A stretch of DNA of 64,000 nt, taken from Paenibacillus sp. FSL K6-1096 (lineage in GTDB: Bacteria > Bacillota > Bacilli > Paenibacillales > Paenibacillaceae). This document shows, in pieces, positions 8,903-17,552 of the stretch. The position numbers and the translations under genes were made by a program. Below the pieces are notes generated by a model. That model worked only from the letters and a program-made list of their open reading frames with translations, was not told where the DNA came from and ran no database searches. The DNA is taken from positions 2,418,001 to 2,482,000 of the forward strand of contig NZ_CP150274.1 of assembly GCF_037977055.1 (NCBI RefSeq), written 5' to 3'. Position 1 is the first letter of the stretch. Each line of letters opens with the position of its first letter.

Positions 8903-8943
8903 GGACAGGCCCGCTACCGCTAATTGCGGCAACCAGCCTGTCC
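8903..8943 (-). terminator. Terminator of the GntR-to-VOC gene unit
   Basis: GGACAGGC at 8903-8910 pairs with GCCTGTCC at 8936-8943, with an inner GCCGC/GCGG hairpin. On the minus strand it is followed by TGTTTTGTG. It sits 19 bases after the VOC stop codon. Confidence 0.7.
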
Positions 8944-8962
8944 CCCTATGCTTGTCCTGCAT

Positions 8963-9736
8963 TTATTCAAACACGTACTCGCCTTCGCCAACCGTCAGCG
9001 TCTGTCCCTTCAGCTGAGGGGAATCCGTGCGGAACACGATCCGGCTGAGCCGGTTCTCCTCCCCTGGCGTGAACTCAAACGTCTGGTCTCCGGCCTTAAG
9101 ACTGTAGCTGCCATCCGAACCGTCCGCAGGCGCGCTCACCGGAAGACCAAACAATTCACTCCAGTGGCTGGCGGCAGCCGCCGGATCGCTGACCCGGAAG
9201 CCTGCACTGACGACCTCCACCTGGCCTGCCGGGTGAGGGCGGTTGATTCCGGCACTGTTCAGACTGTCCAGCCGCTGCTCATCCCGCTCGTTCCACTGGA
9301 TAATGAACGGATAGGGCAGTCCCTGGAAGTCACCGTCAATGGTCATCATCCGCCATTCGATTAAACGCCCAAGGTTATCCAGACGCCGGCCGTCAATGAT
9401 CGGCGATAATAACAAGCCCGCCTGTCTCAGCTGTGCTTCAACCGCTTCAATATCATCCGTGCGCAGCACCACCCGGCTTAACACTTCATGCTCCGGCAAA
9501 AGCGTAACGGCATCTCTCACCACCACATTATGCTTGGTCGCCCGTGCCAGCTCCAGGTTCTCGATGCCGAGGAATTCAAGATAGGTCAGCCCGAAGTAAC
9601 TGAGGGCGTTATAGGTTCCCCAATCCTTATGCGACCCGCCCCGGAAGGCCGTCAGGCCATGCTCTGCAAAGAGCTGCACCGGCTGGTTCAGATCGTTGAC
9701 GTAGTGCACCAGATGATCCCATTTGAGCAGGCTCAT
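8963..9736 (-). CDS. VOC-superfamily (glyoxalase-like) protein
   Basis: A 257-residue protein with two vicinal-oxygen-chelate modules. The N-terminal one starts LLKWDHLVHYVNDL and continues with LEFLGIENLE; the C-terminal one contains AGFRVSDPAAAASHWSELFG. This fits the glyoxalase-like domain family whose members are mostly uncharacterised metal enzymes. Its start overlaps the stop of the P5C-reductase-like gene (TAATG), implying translational coupling and a shared task with the operon. The substrate is unknown. Confidence 0.82.
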   Translation of the reverse strand: MSLLKWDHLVHYVNDLNQPVQLFAEHGLTAFRGGSHKDWGTYNALSYFGLTYLEFLGIENLELARATKHNVVVRDAVTLLPEHEVLSRVVLRTDDIEAVEAQLRQAGLLLSPIIDGRRLDNLGRLIEWRMMTIDGDFQGLPYPFIIQWNERDEQRLDSLNSAGINRPHPAGQVEVVSAGFRVSDPAAAASHWSELFGLPVSAPADGSDGSYSLKAGDQTFEFTPGEENRLSRIVFRTDSPQLKGQTLTVGEGEYVFE

Positions 9737-10554
9737 TATTTCTTCACTCCCAGCTCTGTAGTCCGCTTCACAGCTGCCAATACGCTCCGCTGCAATCCGG
9801 CCGCGAAGTCACTGTTGTTCAGCTCGTACAATCCGTGCATCCCAACCCCGCCTGGGGAGTTATTGATGTCCAGCAGCTGTCTCGGATGCAGTCCGGTCTG
9901 CTCCAGCATCGCCACTGCCCCACGCATATTCTCCAGCGCAACCTTCCAGGCTTGCTCGCGCGGCAGTCCGGCCAGCACGCCGGCATCTGTGAACGACTCA
10001 ATGAAGTAATAGATATAATTCGGTCCGGCTACCCCGAAGCCGGTAAAGATATCAATATAAGACTCTTCCAGAACCTGCACCTTGCCGAAGCCCAGCAGGA
10101 ATGCTTCCACCTGATCAAGGGAGGCGGCGGCATTCAGCGCTACACCGCTGTACCCGTAACCAGTGTCCGTCAGAGTATTCGGAATGACCCGGACAATCGG
10201 ACGCTCCGCTCCGAAATAATCTCCCAGCTGGGCAATGGTAACCCCTGCAACAATGGATACAATGACAGCAGCCGGTGCAGCATATTCCTTGACCTGTGCT
10301 CCAAGTGCAGCCAGATCATCCTGCGGCCGGACAGCGATAACGATCAGTTCGGCGGCGGAGAGGGCCTCTTGCTGCGTACTCTCCGTGTCTACGTTATATT
10401 TGCTTTTTAATAGCTGAAGCCGTCCCTCATGAATATCCGCTACACTGATCTGACCGGCAGCCAGCGTACCGCCTGCCAGGCAGGCCCGGATGATCGCTTC
10501 CGCCATCTGCCCGCCGCCAATGAAATGAATCTTGCCCTTCGTCACTTCCGTCAC
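9736..10554 (-). CDS. Pyrroline-5-carboxylate reductase family protein (ProC-like)
   Basis: A 272-residue NAD(P)H-dependent imine reductase-type protein. It has a Rossmann GGGQMAEAI motif at residues 13-21, the VIAVRPQD strand, and the helical dimer domain. In GPNYIYYFIESFTDAGVLAG the proline/tyrosine-rich segment matches ProC. The usual C-terminal SPGGTT is SPGGVG here, so the substrate pocket may differ and proline synthesis is not assured. It sits 12 bases after metQ and is coupled to the VOC gene, which argues for a catabolic or salvage role in this operon. Confidence 0.8.
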   Translation of the reverse strand: MTEVTKGKIHFIGGGQMAEAIIRACLAGGTLAAGQISVADIHEGRLQLLKSKYNVDTESTQQEALSAAELIVIAVRPQDDLAALGAQVKEYAAPAAVIVSIVAGVTIAQLGDYFGAERPIVRVIPNTLTDTGYGYSGVALNAAASLDQVEAFLLGFGKVQVLEESYIDIFTGFGVAGPNYIYYFIESFTDAGVLAGLPREQAWKVALENMRGAVAMLEQTGLHPRQLLDINNSPGGVGMHGLYELNNSDFAAGLQRSVLAAVKRTTELGVKK

Positions 10555-10566
10555 TCCCTGATTAGA

Positions 10567-11409
10567 TTAGTTATTGGCCCAGGCTTCCGGCAGAATGAAC
10601 CCGGCATATTTCTCTTGTCCCAGGATATATTCCTCGAACTCTTTGGATTCATAGGCAGCCTTCAGATCCTTGGCCCACTGGGTGTCCTGGTCCTTCTTGT
10701 TCACCGACACAATGATTCTGTGCTGCATCGGCGTATTCTCAATCTTCAGCGCATCCGTAATCTTATGATCCGGAGAATTGGCAATATAATTCCCGTTCAC
10801 CACACCATAGTCCACGTCCTGGAGCGAGACCAGAATCTGCGCCGGGTCCAGCACCTTGAGGTCAATCTTGTACTTGTCCGGCTCGACGCTGTTCACATTG
10901 AAGTCCGCTACCCCGGCACCCTCTTTGATCTTGATCCAGCCCAGCTCCTCCAGAATACGCAGCGCACGCTCCTGATTGACCGGGTCGTTCGGAATCGCCA
11001 CTGTAGTGCCGTCCTTCGCATCGTCAAGCGTCGTATGATTAACGGAATACAGCCCCTGCGGAGCGCCTGGAACATAGGCAATGCCCACCATATCGGCACT
11101 GATCTCCTTGTTGATCGCTTCCATGTAGGCCGTACTCTGGAAGATGCTCGCGTCAATCGAGCCTTCCTTCATGGCCGGGTTGACCTGCATATTCTGCGAG
11201 AAGGTTTTGATATCTACAGTATAACCCTTTCCTTCCAGAATCGGGAGAATGGATTGCCGGAACTGCTCCTCATAGGTACCGACCCCGAACCCGACCGTAA
11301 GCTCTTTCTTGTCCCCGGAGCTTGCCGCTTCCTTGTTGTTGCCGCAGGCTGCCAGCACCGCCATCGCGCTAATCAGTAGAACTGCAAGTAATTTTCTCAT
11401 TCTCTTCAT
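10567..11409 (-). CDS. metQ: MetQ/NlpA-family substrate-binding lipoprotein, cluster 1
   Basis: A 280-residue extracytoplasmic lipoprotein. It has a basic N-terminus, a hydrophobic signal and the lipobox LAAC with the modified cysteine at residue 22, then a NlpA/MetQ fold (VGFGVGTYEEQF, FSQNMQVNPAM, GIAYVPGAP). It delivers substrate to the MetN-MetI transporter encoded upstream. The order MetN-MetI-UroD-MetQ is unusual because an enzyme gene separates permease and binding protein. Substrates of the family include D/L-methionine, its derivatives and other sulfur compounds. Confidence 0.9.
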   Translation of the reverse strand: MKRMRKLLAVLLISAMAVLAACGNNKEAASSGDKKELTVGFGVGTYEEQFRQSILPILEGKGYTVDIKTFSQNMQVNPAMKEGSIDASIFQSTAYMEAINKEISADMVGIAYVPGAPQGLYSVNHTTLDDAKDGTTVAIPNDPVNQERALRILEELGWIKIKEGAGVADFNVNSVEPDKYKIDLKVLDPAQILVSLQDVDYGVVNGNYIANSPDHKITDALKIENTPMQHRIIVSVNKKDQDTQWAKDLKAAYESKEFEEYILGQEKYAGFILPEAWANN

Positions 11410-11412
11410 CTC

Positions 11413-12432
11413 CTAGTTAAGTACTGTATTCTTGAATCTGAGCAAAGCTTCATCTGTAACCGATAGCGGAATAGCACAGTTAGGCGATAGAATAAACGGC
11501 TGATTCTTCATCTGGTCCAGAGCGGCCTTGGCCTGCTGTTCAATCTGCTCCACATCATTGCCCGCGAACAGTCCGTGATCCACTCCGCCCACCTTGGTAG
11601 CCTTAAGGTCCGCGTCCAGCCCGGGGTTCCCTTCAGCCTCCGTATCCCAGCTGATTCCGTCAATGCGGTAATCGTTGAACTTCTCAGGCTGGGCATGGGC
11701 ACCGCAGGTATGTAAAATGTTCTTGCCGTAGCTTGCCGCCTCCAGGACGATAGAGTCATACGGCCTCGACAGCTCATCGAACTTCGCGGCATCGAACAGG
11801 CCTGGATGGGCGGTTCCGGTCACGGCGTAGAACAAGCCATCGGCTCCCGCATGCTTCAGCTCCTGCACATAATCAGCCAAGGTTAAGGCGATCACATGCA
11901 GCGCATGATGGGCCGCCGCCCGGTGTTCCGTGAACAGCGATTCCAGCGTTACCGGCTGCTCAATCCCGAAGACGGTCTTGGTTACGTAAGCGGAGCGTCC
12001 CACGATGAACAGCAGCACAGTCAGCGGTGAGAACACCGTCTGGATCAGCGGCGTATCCGGCAAGCCCTGACGAATTTTTCTGACAGCGTCCAAATGCTCC
12101 AGCAGCGAAGCGGTCTGGCTTGCTTTTTTCACCTCAAGATCCCAGAGATTCGCGGCGGCCGGAACCGTTGTAGTCAGCTGTCTCGGAAAGACGGTCTGAT
12201 AATCCGCAAAATCGTATTGATTCCCCCAGGCTTCCGCGAGATAGGTCGCTCTCGGGTTGATTTTGACCCAGTCCCAGTCATAGGTCTTCGTGAACGAAAT
12301 GGTAGATTCCGCGAGGTCGTCCGCATTCTGCTCCTTGTCTATAAAGTGGCGCCAACCGCTAATAATCGGCCGGTCCGCGAGTTCTCCGGATAATATCGCC
12401 TGAAAACGGTCCTGCTTGCTCCATACACTCAT
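11413..12432 (-). CDS. Uroporphyrinogen-decarboxylase-family protein (methyltransferase-like)
   Basis: A 339-residue protein of the UroD superfamily, with DWDWVKINPRATY near residues 51-63 and a C-terminal HTCGAH followed by ISWDTEAEGNP. Operon members of this superfamily are often corrinoid- or thiol-dependent methyltransferases rather than heme enzymes; the His-x-Cys segment could bind zinc as in those enzymes. It lies between metI (27 bases) and metQ (3 bases), so it probably acts on the imported compound. True HemE is unlikely because no heme genes are adjacent. The exact reaction is unknown. Confidence 0.78.
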   Translation of the reverse strand: MSVWSKQDRFQAILSGELADRPIISGWRHFIDKEQNADDLAESTISFTKTYDWDWVKINPRATYLAEAWGNQYDFADYQTVFPRQLTTTVPAAANLWDLEVKKASQTASLLEHLDAVRKIRQGLPDTPLIQTVFSPLTVLLFIVGRSAYVTKTVFGIEQPVTLESLFTEHRAAAHHALHVIALTLADYVQELKHAGADGLFYAVTGTAHPGLFDAAKFDELSRPYDSIVLEAASYGKNILHTCGAHAQPEKFNDYRIDGISWDTEAEGNPGLDADLKATKVGGVDHGLFAGNDVEQIEQQAKAALDQMKNQPFILSPNCAIPLSVTDEALLRFKNTVLN

Positions 12433-12459
12433 CTGCCTATCCCCTTTGTCTCGTAATCT

Positions 12460-13119
12460 CTAGTAACGGCGGATCTTGCGCGCCAATGTGTTGCCCAGGG
12501 ACTGAATGCCCTGCACCAGAATGATCAGAATAATGACCGTCGCAAACATGACCACCTCATCAAAACGCTGATACCCGTACACAATCGCCAAGTCGCCGAC
12601 CCCTCCGCCGCCTACTGCCCCGGCCATTGCCGTAGCCCCGATCAGCCCGATCGTTGCTGTAGTCAGGGAGAGAATTAACGAGCCCACCGCCTCCGGCAGC
12701 AGAAAATACCAGATCACCTGCAGCGGTGTTGCGCCCATCGCCTCCGCAGCTTCGAGAATGCCCGGATTCACTTCCAGCAGCGAATTCTCCACCAGGCGTG
12801 CGATGTAGGGGGCGATATAGATAATCAGCGGAACAATGGCGGCACTGGTCCCTATCGATGTATGAACAATTGCCCGTGTTAGCGGAATAATAGCAAACAG
12901 CAGAATAATGAACGGAACTGAACGGATGACGTTAATTAATGGATTCAGTAAGGTATAGAGCCACTTGCTCTCCAGGACGCCGCCCGGACGGGTAATGACC
13001 AGCAGGATGCCCAGCGGAATCCCCAGCAGCGAGCCGATGAACAGCGATACTCCGACCATCTGAATCGTTTCGATAATAGCCTTCAGGAATTGCTCACTTG
13101 TGATCGATGTTGAGAACAT
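12460..13119 (-). CDS. metI: MetI-type ABC transporter permease, cluster 1
   Basis: A 219-residue inner-membrane permease with about five hydrophobic helices and the coupling (EAA) loop AAEAMGATPLQVIWYFLLPE, which docks onto the MetN ATPase. Length and sequence match MetI. Its ATG lies inside the 3' end of metN (overlap of 26 bases), so translation is likely coupled. Confidence 0.92.
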   Translation of the reverse strand: MFSTSITSEQFLKAIIETIQMVGVSLFIGSLLGIPLGILLVITRPGGVLESKWLYTLLNPLINVIRSVPFIILLFAIIPLTRAIVHTSIGTSAAIVPLIIYIAPYIARLVENSLLEVNPGILEAAEAMGATPLQVIWYFLLPEAVGSLILSLTTATIGLIGATAMAGAVGGGGVGDLAIVYGYQRFDEVVMFATVIILIILVQGIQSLGNTLARKIRRY

Positions 13120-14137
13120 AGGACTTCACCTCCTCTATGCGGACCTCATGCTGCTTCATGTAATCCAACGCCTCGGCAATCCGGGCCGGTTCACCGTGCA
13201 ATTGAACGATAATTGTGCCAAGTGTCGTCTCCTGAATCTCTGTCGTATTCGCAAACAGAATGTTGACCTTGACCCCGTAGGTACGGATAATCTCGTACAG
13301 TACAGGCTCTGAGGCGCTCTCTCCGGCAAAATTCAGTCTGTACAGCTGGCTGCCATGCTCTGCCTTAAGCGTCTTGTGGACGCTGTCCGTCATGCTGTTC
13401 TGGATAACGGTCTTCACGAAATTCTGCGTCGTCTCATGCCGCGGCTGCCCGAACACCTCCAGCACGCTTCCCTGCTCGATAATCCGTCCCTCTTCCATTA
13501 CCGCTACCTTGTTGCAGATCTCCTGAATCACCGACATCTCATGCGTAATGATCATGATTGTAATGTTGTATTCCGCATTGATCCGTTTCAGCAGCTGCAG
13601 AATCGAGCTGGTAGTCTGCGGATCAAGCGCCGATGTGGCTTCGTCACATAACAGAATGGATGGATTGGATGCCAGCGCTCTGGCAATCCCTACCCGCTGC
13701 TTCTGCCCGCCGGACAGCTCGCTCGGATAACTTCCGGCCTTGTCGCTTAATCCGACGAATGCGAGCAGCTCCTCCACCCGTTTGCGGATTTCCGCCTTGC
13801 TCTTCTTCAGCAGCACGAGCGGAATCGCCACATTGTCGAACACCTTTTTGGACTCCAGTAAGTTAAAATGCTGAAAAATCATGCCGATGTTTTTCTTGGC
13901 TGCCCGCAGCTCCCTGTCGTTATACGCGCCCAGATCATGCCCGTCGACCAGCACCTGGCCTTCTGTCGGCCGTTCCAGGTAATTGACCAGGCGGATCAGC
14001 GTGCTTTTGCCCGCTCCGCTGTAGCCGATCACACCGAAGATATCCCCTCGCTCCACCTTCAGGCTGATGCCCTTAAGCGCTTCAATCTTCACCTCTTTGC
14101 GGGTGAAGGTCTTATACACATCCCGTAATTCGATCAT
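13094..14137 (-). CDS. metN: MetN-type ABC transporter ATPase, cluster 1
   Basis: A 347-residue ATPase with Walker A GYSGAGKST near residues 38-46, signature LSGGQKQR, Walker B LLCDEATSALD and the H-loop histidine. The C-terminal 100 residues form the NIL domain that binds the transported amino acid and gives feedback inhibition in MetN. ATG 14137 is chosen because GAGGGG lies about 9 bases upstream. Unlike the second metN in this window, it has no SAM riboswitch. Confidence 0.93.
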   Translation of the reverse strand: MIELRDVYKTFTRKEVKIEALKGISLKVERGDIFGVIGYSGAGKSTLIRLVNYLERPTEGQVLVDGHDLGAYNDRELRAAKKNIGMIFQHFNLLESKKVFDNVAIPLVLLKKSKAEIRKRVEELLAFVGLSDKAGSYPSELSGGQKQRVGIARALASNPSILLCDEATSALDPQTTSSILQLLKRINAEYNITIMIITHEMSVIQEICNKVAVMEEGRIIEQGSVLEVFGQPRHETTQNFVKTVIQNSMTDSVHKTLKAEHGSQLYRLNFAGESASEPVLYEIIRTYGVKVNILFANTTEIQETTLGTIIVQLHGEPARIAEALDYMKQHEVRIEEVKSYVLNIDHK

Positions 14138-14179
14138 GGTCGTTCCCCTCAATCATCTGGTAAATTTGGGATTCAGGAT

Positions 14180-15340
14180 TCAAGCCTGCTGCTTCAGCTT
14201 CGCCAGGGCTTGTTCTGCAAGTGCTGCAAAGTACTCCGCTGCCGGCAGGAGCGCCGCCTCATCGACATCGAACTGCGGATGATGCAGCGCATGGTTCGGG
14301 CCGGTCCCGATGTTCACAAAAGCGCCGGGAATCTGCTGCAAATAATAAGCGAAATCCTCGCCGCCCATCTGCGGCGGAATATCATGGACCTCGTAGCCTG
14401 CCTGCGCAGCGGCGGCTTTGGTGAAGTCTGCCCATTCCCCGTGGTTCACGGTTGCCGGCGGACCGGGGTACCAATGCAGCTTCGCCTCGGCCCCGGCAGC
14501 GGCGGCAATGCCTTCAATGATCCGGGTCATCTGCTCCGGAATGCTGCGCCGGATCTCTTCATTGTAGGTGCGCACCGTTCCTTCCAGCTCTACCTTCTCC
14601 GGCAGGACGTTCCAGGTGAAGCCACCGTTGATCCGGGTCACACTCAGTACTACCGGCTCCTGCGTGTTATTCAGACGGCTGACCACGGTCTGCAGCATGG
14701 TAATAATCTGCGCAGCAGTAACGATGGTGTCTACCCCATTCTCGGGAGTAGCGGCATGGGCGCCTACGCCTTTTACCGTAATCTCAAACCGGTCTACCCC
14801 TGCCGTCAAAGGTCCCGTTCTTGTCCCGAATGCTCCGGTAGGCAGCTCCGGTGAATTATGTAATCCGAAGATCGCCTGAACCCCGTCCAGCCCGCCGGAG
14901 GCCAATACCTCTTCCGCACCGTGTCCGGTCTCCTCTGCGGGCTGGAACAAAATCCGCACCTTGCCCGGCAGCTCATGCTCACGCTTCTTGAGCAGCAGCG
15001 CCGCACCCAGGATCACCGCAGAGTGGAAATCATGGCCGCAGGCGTGCATTTTCCCCGGAATGGTGGAAGCGTAAGGCAGCCCTGTCTGCTCCTCAATCGG
15101 CAGTGCATCAATGTCACAGCGGATGGCCACGATGCTGTCGCTGCCTTGCCCCACCTCAGCGATTAACCCGGTCTTCAGCGGAAGCTCCAGTATCCGTATC
15201 CCCGCCTCACTCAGCCAACCGCGCAGCTTCTCTGTCGTTCTGAACTCTTCATTGCTAAGCTCCGGCTCACGGTGCAGGTTCCTCCGCACTTCAACCAGCC
15301 GGGCGGCCAGCGCTTCTTCTGTCTCATACTGTAGACTCAT
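14180..15340 (-). CDS. M20-family amidohydrolase (N-acyl amino acid hydrolase type)
   Basis: A 386-residue M20D-type zinc enzyme. It shows the RRNLHREPELSNEE start, metal ligands in MHACGHDFHSA, the catalytic-base region EETGHGAEEV, and PQMGGEDFAYYLQ near the C-terminus. Such enzymes remove acyl groups from amino acids or cysteine conjugates. It lies between the GntR regulator and metN in the same direction, suggesting that the transporter brings in an N-acylated compound that is deacylated inside. ATG 15340 has GGGAG about 10 bases upstream. Confidence 0.88.
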   Translation of the reverse strand: MSLQYETEEALAARLVEVRRNLHREPELSNEEFRTTEKLRGWLSEAGIRILELPLKTGLIAEVGQGSDSIVAIRCDIDALPIEEQTGLPYASTIPGKMHACGHDFHSAVILGAALLLKKREHELPGKVRILFQPAEETGHGAEEVLASGGLDGVQAIFGLHNSPELPTGAFGTRTGPLTAGVDRFEITVKGVGAHAATPENGVDTIVTAAQIITMLQTVVSRLNNTQEPVVLSVTRINGGFTWNVLPEKVELEGTVRTYNEEIRRSIPEQMTRIIEGIAAAAGAEAKLHWYPGPPATVNHGEWADFTKAAAAQAGYEVHDIPPQMGGEDFAYYLQQIPGAFVNIGTGPNHALHHPQFDVDEAALLPAAEYFAALAEQALAKLKQQA

Positions 15341-15359
15341 GCCTGTTCTTCTCCCTTCG

Positions 15360-16031
15360 TTATGCCTGTCCGATGTGTCTAATCTGCTCAAGGGCAGTAG
15401 CCAGGCTGGTTAGGATATGCTCCCGCATCGCTTGCTCTGCACCGTCCTCATCTCCGGCAGCTATTCTGCGCAGAATCTTCAGATGCTCTTCATCCGCCTG
15501 TGTATTCCAATCCCCGTGGAGGGAGACGTAACGGCAATAGCGGAGCGACCGGTCCCTTAACTGCCCCAGCACCTTCCCGAAAGTCTTCAGCCCGCTGATA
15601 TCCGACAAATAATCATGGAATTCAAAGCCGTACGATACGAAATCCTGCCGCTCCCCCGTCTGAAAAGAATACTTCAGTCTGTCCAAAATCTGCGTTAACC
15701 GCTGAATATCCCCGGGTGTCGCATTCCGCGCCGCGCTCCTGGCGATATGGCCTTCAAGCATACTGCGGATCTGGAAGACTTCTTCGACTTCAGTAAGGCT
15801 TAGCGGGGCTACACGCAGCCGGCCGTTAGGCTGGCGGATCAGGAAATCCTCCTGCTCCAGCCGCTGGATCGCTTCCCGGAGCGGCGTTCGGCTGACTCCC
15901 AGCAGCGCCGCCAGCCCTTCCTCATTCACTGCCTGATCCGGCTCCAGCTCGCTGTCTATAATCTTTTGCTTCAGAATGCTGTAGGTATTATCCTTGGACA
16001 ATCTTCGTGAATTCATTTCCATAAAGTTCAT
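15360..16031 (-). CDS. GntR-family regulator, FadR subfamily (FCD domain)
   Basis: A 223-residue regulator. A winged helix-turn-helix occupies about residues 14-80 (EEGLAALLGVSRTPLREAIQ), followed by an all-helical FCD ligand domain whose metal ligands would include the histidines in EFHDYLS and MREHI. It is the first gene of the minus-strand unit running to about 8963 and presumably controls it. A perfect 14-base palindrome at 16074-16087 upstream is a likely operator. Confidence 0.87.
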   Translation of the reverse strand: MNFMEMNSRRLSKDNTYSILKQKIIDSELEPDQAVNEEGLAALLGVSRTPLREAIQRLEQEDFLIRQPNGRLRVAPLSLTEVEEVFQIRSMLEGHIARSAARNATPGDIQRLTQILDRLKYSFQTGERQDFVSYGFEFHDYLSDISGLKTFGKVLGQLRDRSLRYCRYVSLHGDWNTQADEEHLKILRRIAAGDEDGAEQAMREHILTSLATALEQIRHIGQA

Positions 16032-16073
16032 TGCTCCTCGCCATTAGTTTGCGGGTCGCTTCAGCAACTGTAT

Positions 16074-16087
16074 AATTGTATACAATT
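16074..16087. promoter_or_regulatory. Palindromic operator candidate for the GntR regulator
   Basis: AATTGTATACAATT is a perfect palindrome about 43 bases upstream of the GntR start codon. TTGTATACAA-type sites are typical for FCD-class GntR proteins. Its position would cover the promoter region. Confidence 0.65.
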
Positions 16088-16277
16088 TTAAGTTGATATT
16101 ATTTGCTATGTATTTCAGCTTTTTTTCATACTATAATCCTATTAATCCAACTAGTCAAGTGTGATTTATGGGTGAATTATAATCTTTATATAGGGGCGCT
16201 CCTAGAAGTGAAAAATTATGTTAAAATGAGAACGTATGATTGTACGGTAGAAACGATTTTTAGAGGGGGAACATGCT

Positions 16278-17038
16278 ATGGAAAATCAAACGAACATTTT
16301 AATATATCAGACAGAAGATGGAAATACCAGAATTGACGTAAAACTAGAAAACGGAACTGTCTGGATGTCACAAAAGGCAATTGCAGAGTTGTATCAGACA
16401 AGCTCGCAAAATATCACTATTCATATTAAAAAAATATATGAGGAAAACGAATTGTCTTTACATTCAACTTGTAAGGAATACTTACAAGTTCAAATTGAGG
16501 GGTCAAGAAAAGTTGAACGCCGAATGAAACACTACAATCTTGAATTAATCATTGCCGTTGGTTACCGTGTTCGTTCGCATAGAGGTACGCAATTTAGACG
16601 CTGGGCAACAGAACGGCTTAATGAGTACCTGGTTAAGGGTTTCACTATGGACGATGAGCGTTTGAAAGACATGCGTAACTTCGGGCAAGACTACTTCGAT
16701 GAGTTGCTTCAACGTATTCGTGACATTCGTGCATCGGAGAAAAGATTTTACCGTAAAATAACGGATATATATGCTACTTCTGTTGACTATGATCCCCATT
16801 CAAGCTTGTCCAAAGAATTTTTTGCTACGGTACAAAACAAGCTGCACTTTGCTATTCATGGACATACCGCTGCAGAACTGATTGTTGAACGTGTAAACGC
16901 TGAAAAGGATAACATGGGATTAACCAGTTGGAAAGGCGATAAAGTGAGAAAAGCTGATATTACAGTCGCCAAAAATTATCTAACAGTTTGATGTTAATGA
17001 TGACTTTGAAGATTTCATTAATAAGAACCGTTTAAAAT
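16278..17038 (+). pseudogene. RhuM-family (virulence RhuM) gene remnant, internally deleted
   Basis: The open part (16278-16991, 237 residues) reads as the N-terminal two thirds of a RhuM protein: ILIYQTEDGNTRIDVKLENG, AIAELYQTSSQNI, and a basic core LIIAVGYRVRSHRGTQFRRW. Full-length RhuM proteins are about 330-350 residues. The frame stops just after DITVAKNYL. Directly downstream another frame reads QFDVNDDFEDFINKNRLK and then stops at 17036-17038, which looks like a RhuM-type C-terminal tail, so the middle was probably lost. Base composition is clearly more AT-rich than the flanking genes, a sign of transfer. The function of RhuM is unknown; such genes often travel with mobile or defence DNA. 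Confidence 0.7.
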
Positions 17039-17068
17039 AGGCGGCTTTCATCTTCCGATTTGTGTAAT

Positions 17069-17118
17069 AAAAAACCTCCTAAGCTTGTGTTGATACGATC
17101 AAACACAAGCTTAGGAGG
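17069..17118 (-). terminator. Strong terminator of the A-type Fe-S carrier gene
   Basis: A perfect 17-base stem: CCTCCTAAGCTTGTGTT (17075-17091) with its complement at 17102-17118 and a 10-base loop. On the minus strand it is followed by six T residues (17069-17074). Confidence 0.88.
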
Positions 17119-17192
17119 TACGTAATGCACAACCTATCACAACTATTGAACCCTTAACGGGTTACATAACAGCTATTCCTCTATTCCCCTAC

Positions 17193-17552
17193 TCAGCAAG
17201 GCTCCGCGCTAGGATTCCCCGCTTCTTCCTTCGTACGGAAGGAAGAGCCACAGCCGCATGTTACGGTGGCATTCGGATTGTGGATGGTGAAGCCGCCGGT
17301 CATGCCGGATTCCTCGAAGTCAATCTCCAGGCCGTTCAGGTAACGGATGTCGTCTTTGCTGACGACCACCTTCAGGCCTTGAACGTCCATATATACATCC
17401 TGGTCGGTCTCGTTGTCATCGAAGCCCATGGCGTAGGAGAAGCCGCTGCATCCGCCAGCCGTAACGCCAAGACGGAGGAACATATCGGGCACTTCCTGCT
17501 CAGCAAGCATGGTACGCAATTGGCCTGCTGCTGTTTCACTTATAGTAATCAT
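17193..17552 (-). CDS. A-type iron-sulfur carrier (HesB/IscA/ErpA family, YutM-like)
   Basis: A 119-residue scaffold/carrier that hands Fe-S clusters to target enzymes. The three conserved cysteines are visible: C35 in GGCSGFSY, and C99 and C101 in the C-terminal TCGCGSSF. An extension of about 12 residues follows. A near-consensus -10 (TATACT on the minus strand, around 17625) lies upstream. It forms a dispersed Fe-S group with the NifU-like gene at 20573. Confidence 0.92.
   Translation of the reverse strand: MITISETAAGQLRTMLAEQEVPDMFLRLGVTAGGCSGFSYAMGFDDNETDQDVYMDVQGLKVVVSKDDIRYLNGLEIDFEESGMTGGFTIHNPNATVTCGCGSSFRTKEEAGNPSAEPC

Noticed and set aside
11413..12432. Heme biosynthesis HemE
   Set aside because: The gene is inside a transport and amidohydrolase operon, without other heme genes, and fits the broader UroD superfamily better.
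16103..16336. A 77-codon ORF ahead of the RhuM remnant
   Set aside because: It overlaps the RhuM start in another frame, lacks a ribosome binding site and has no recognisable features.
17075..17118. Seventeen-base inverted repeat as a transposon end
   Set aside because: Both arms are adjacent with a 10-base loop and a T-run on the minus strand, which is a normal terminator for the Fe-S carrier gene.
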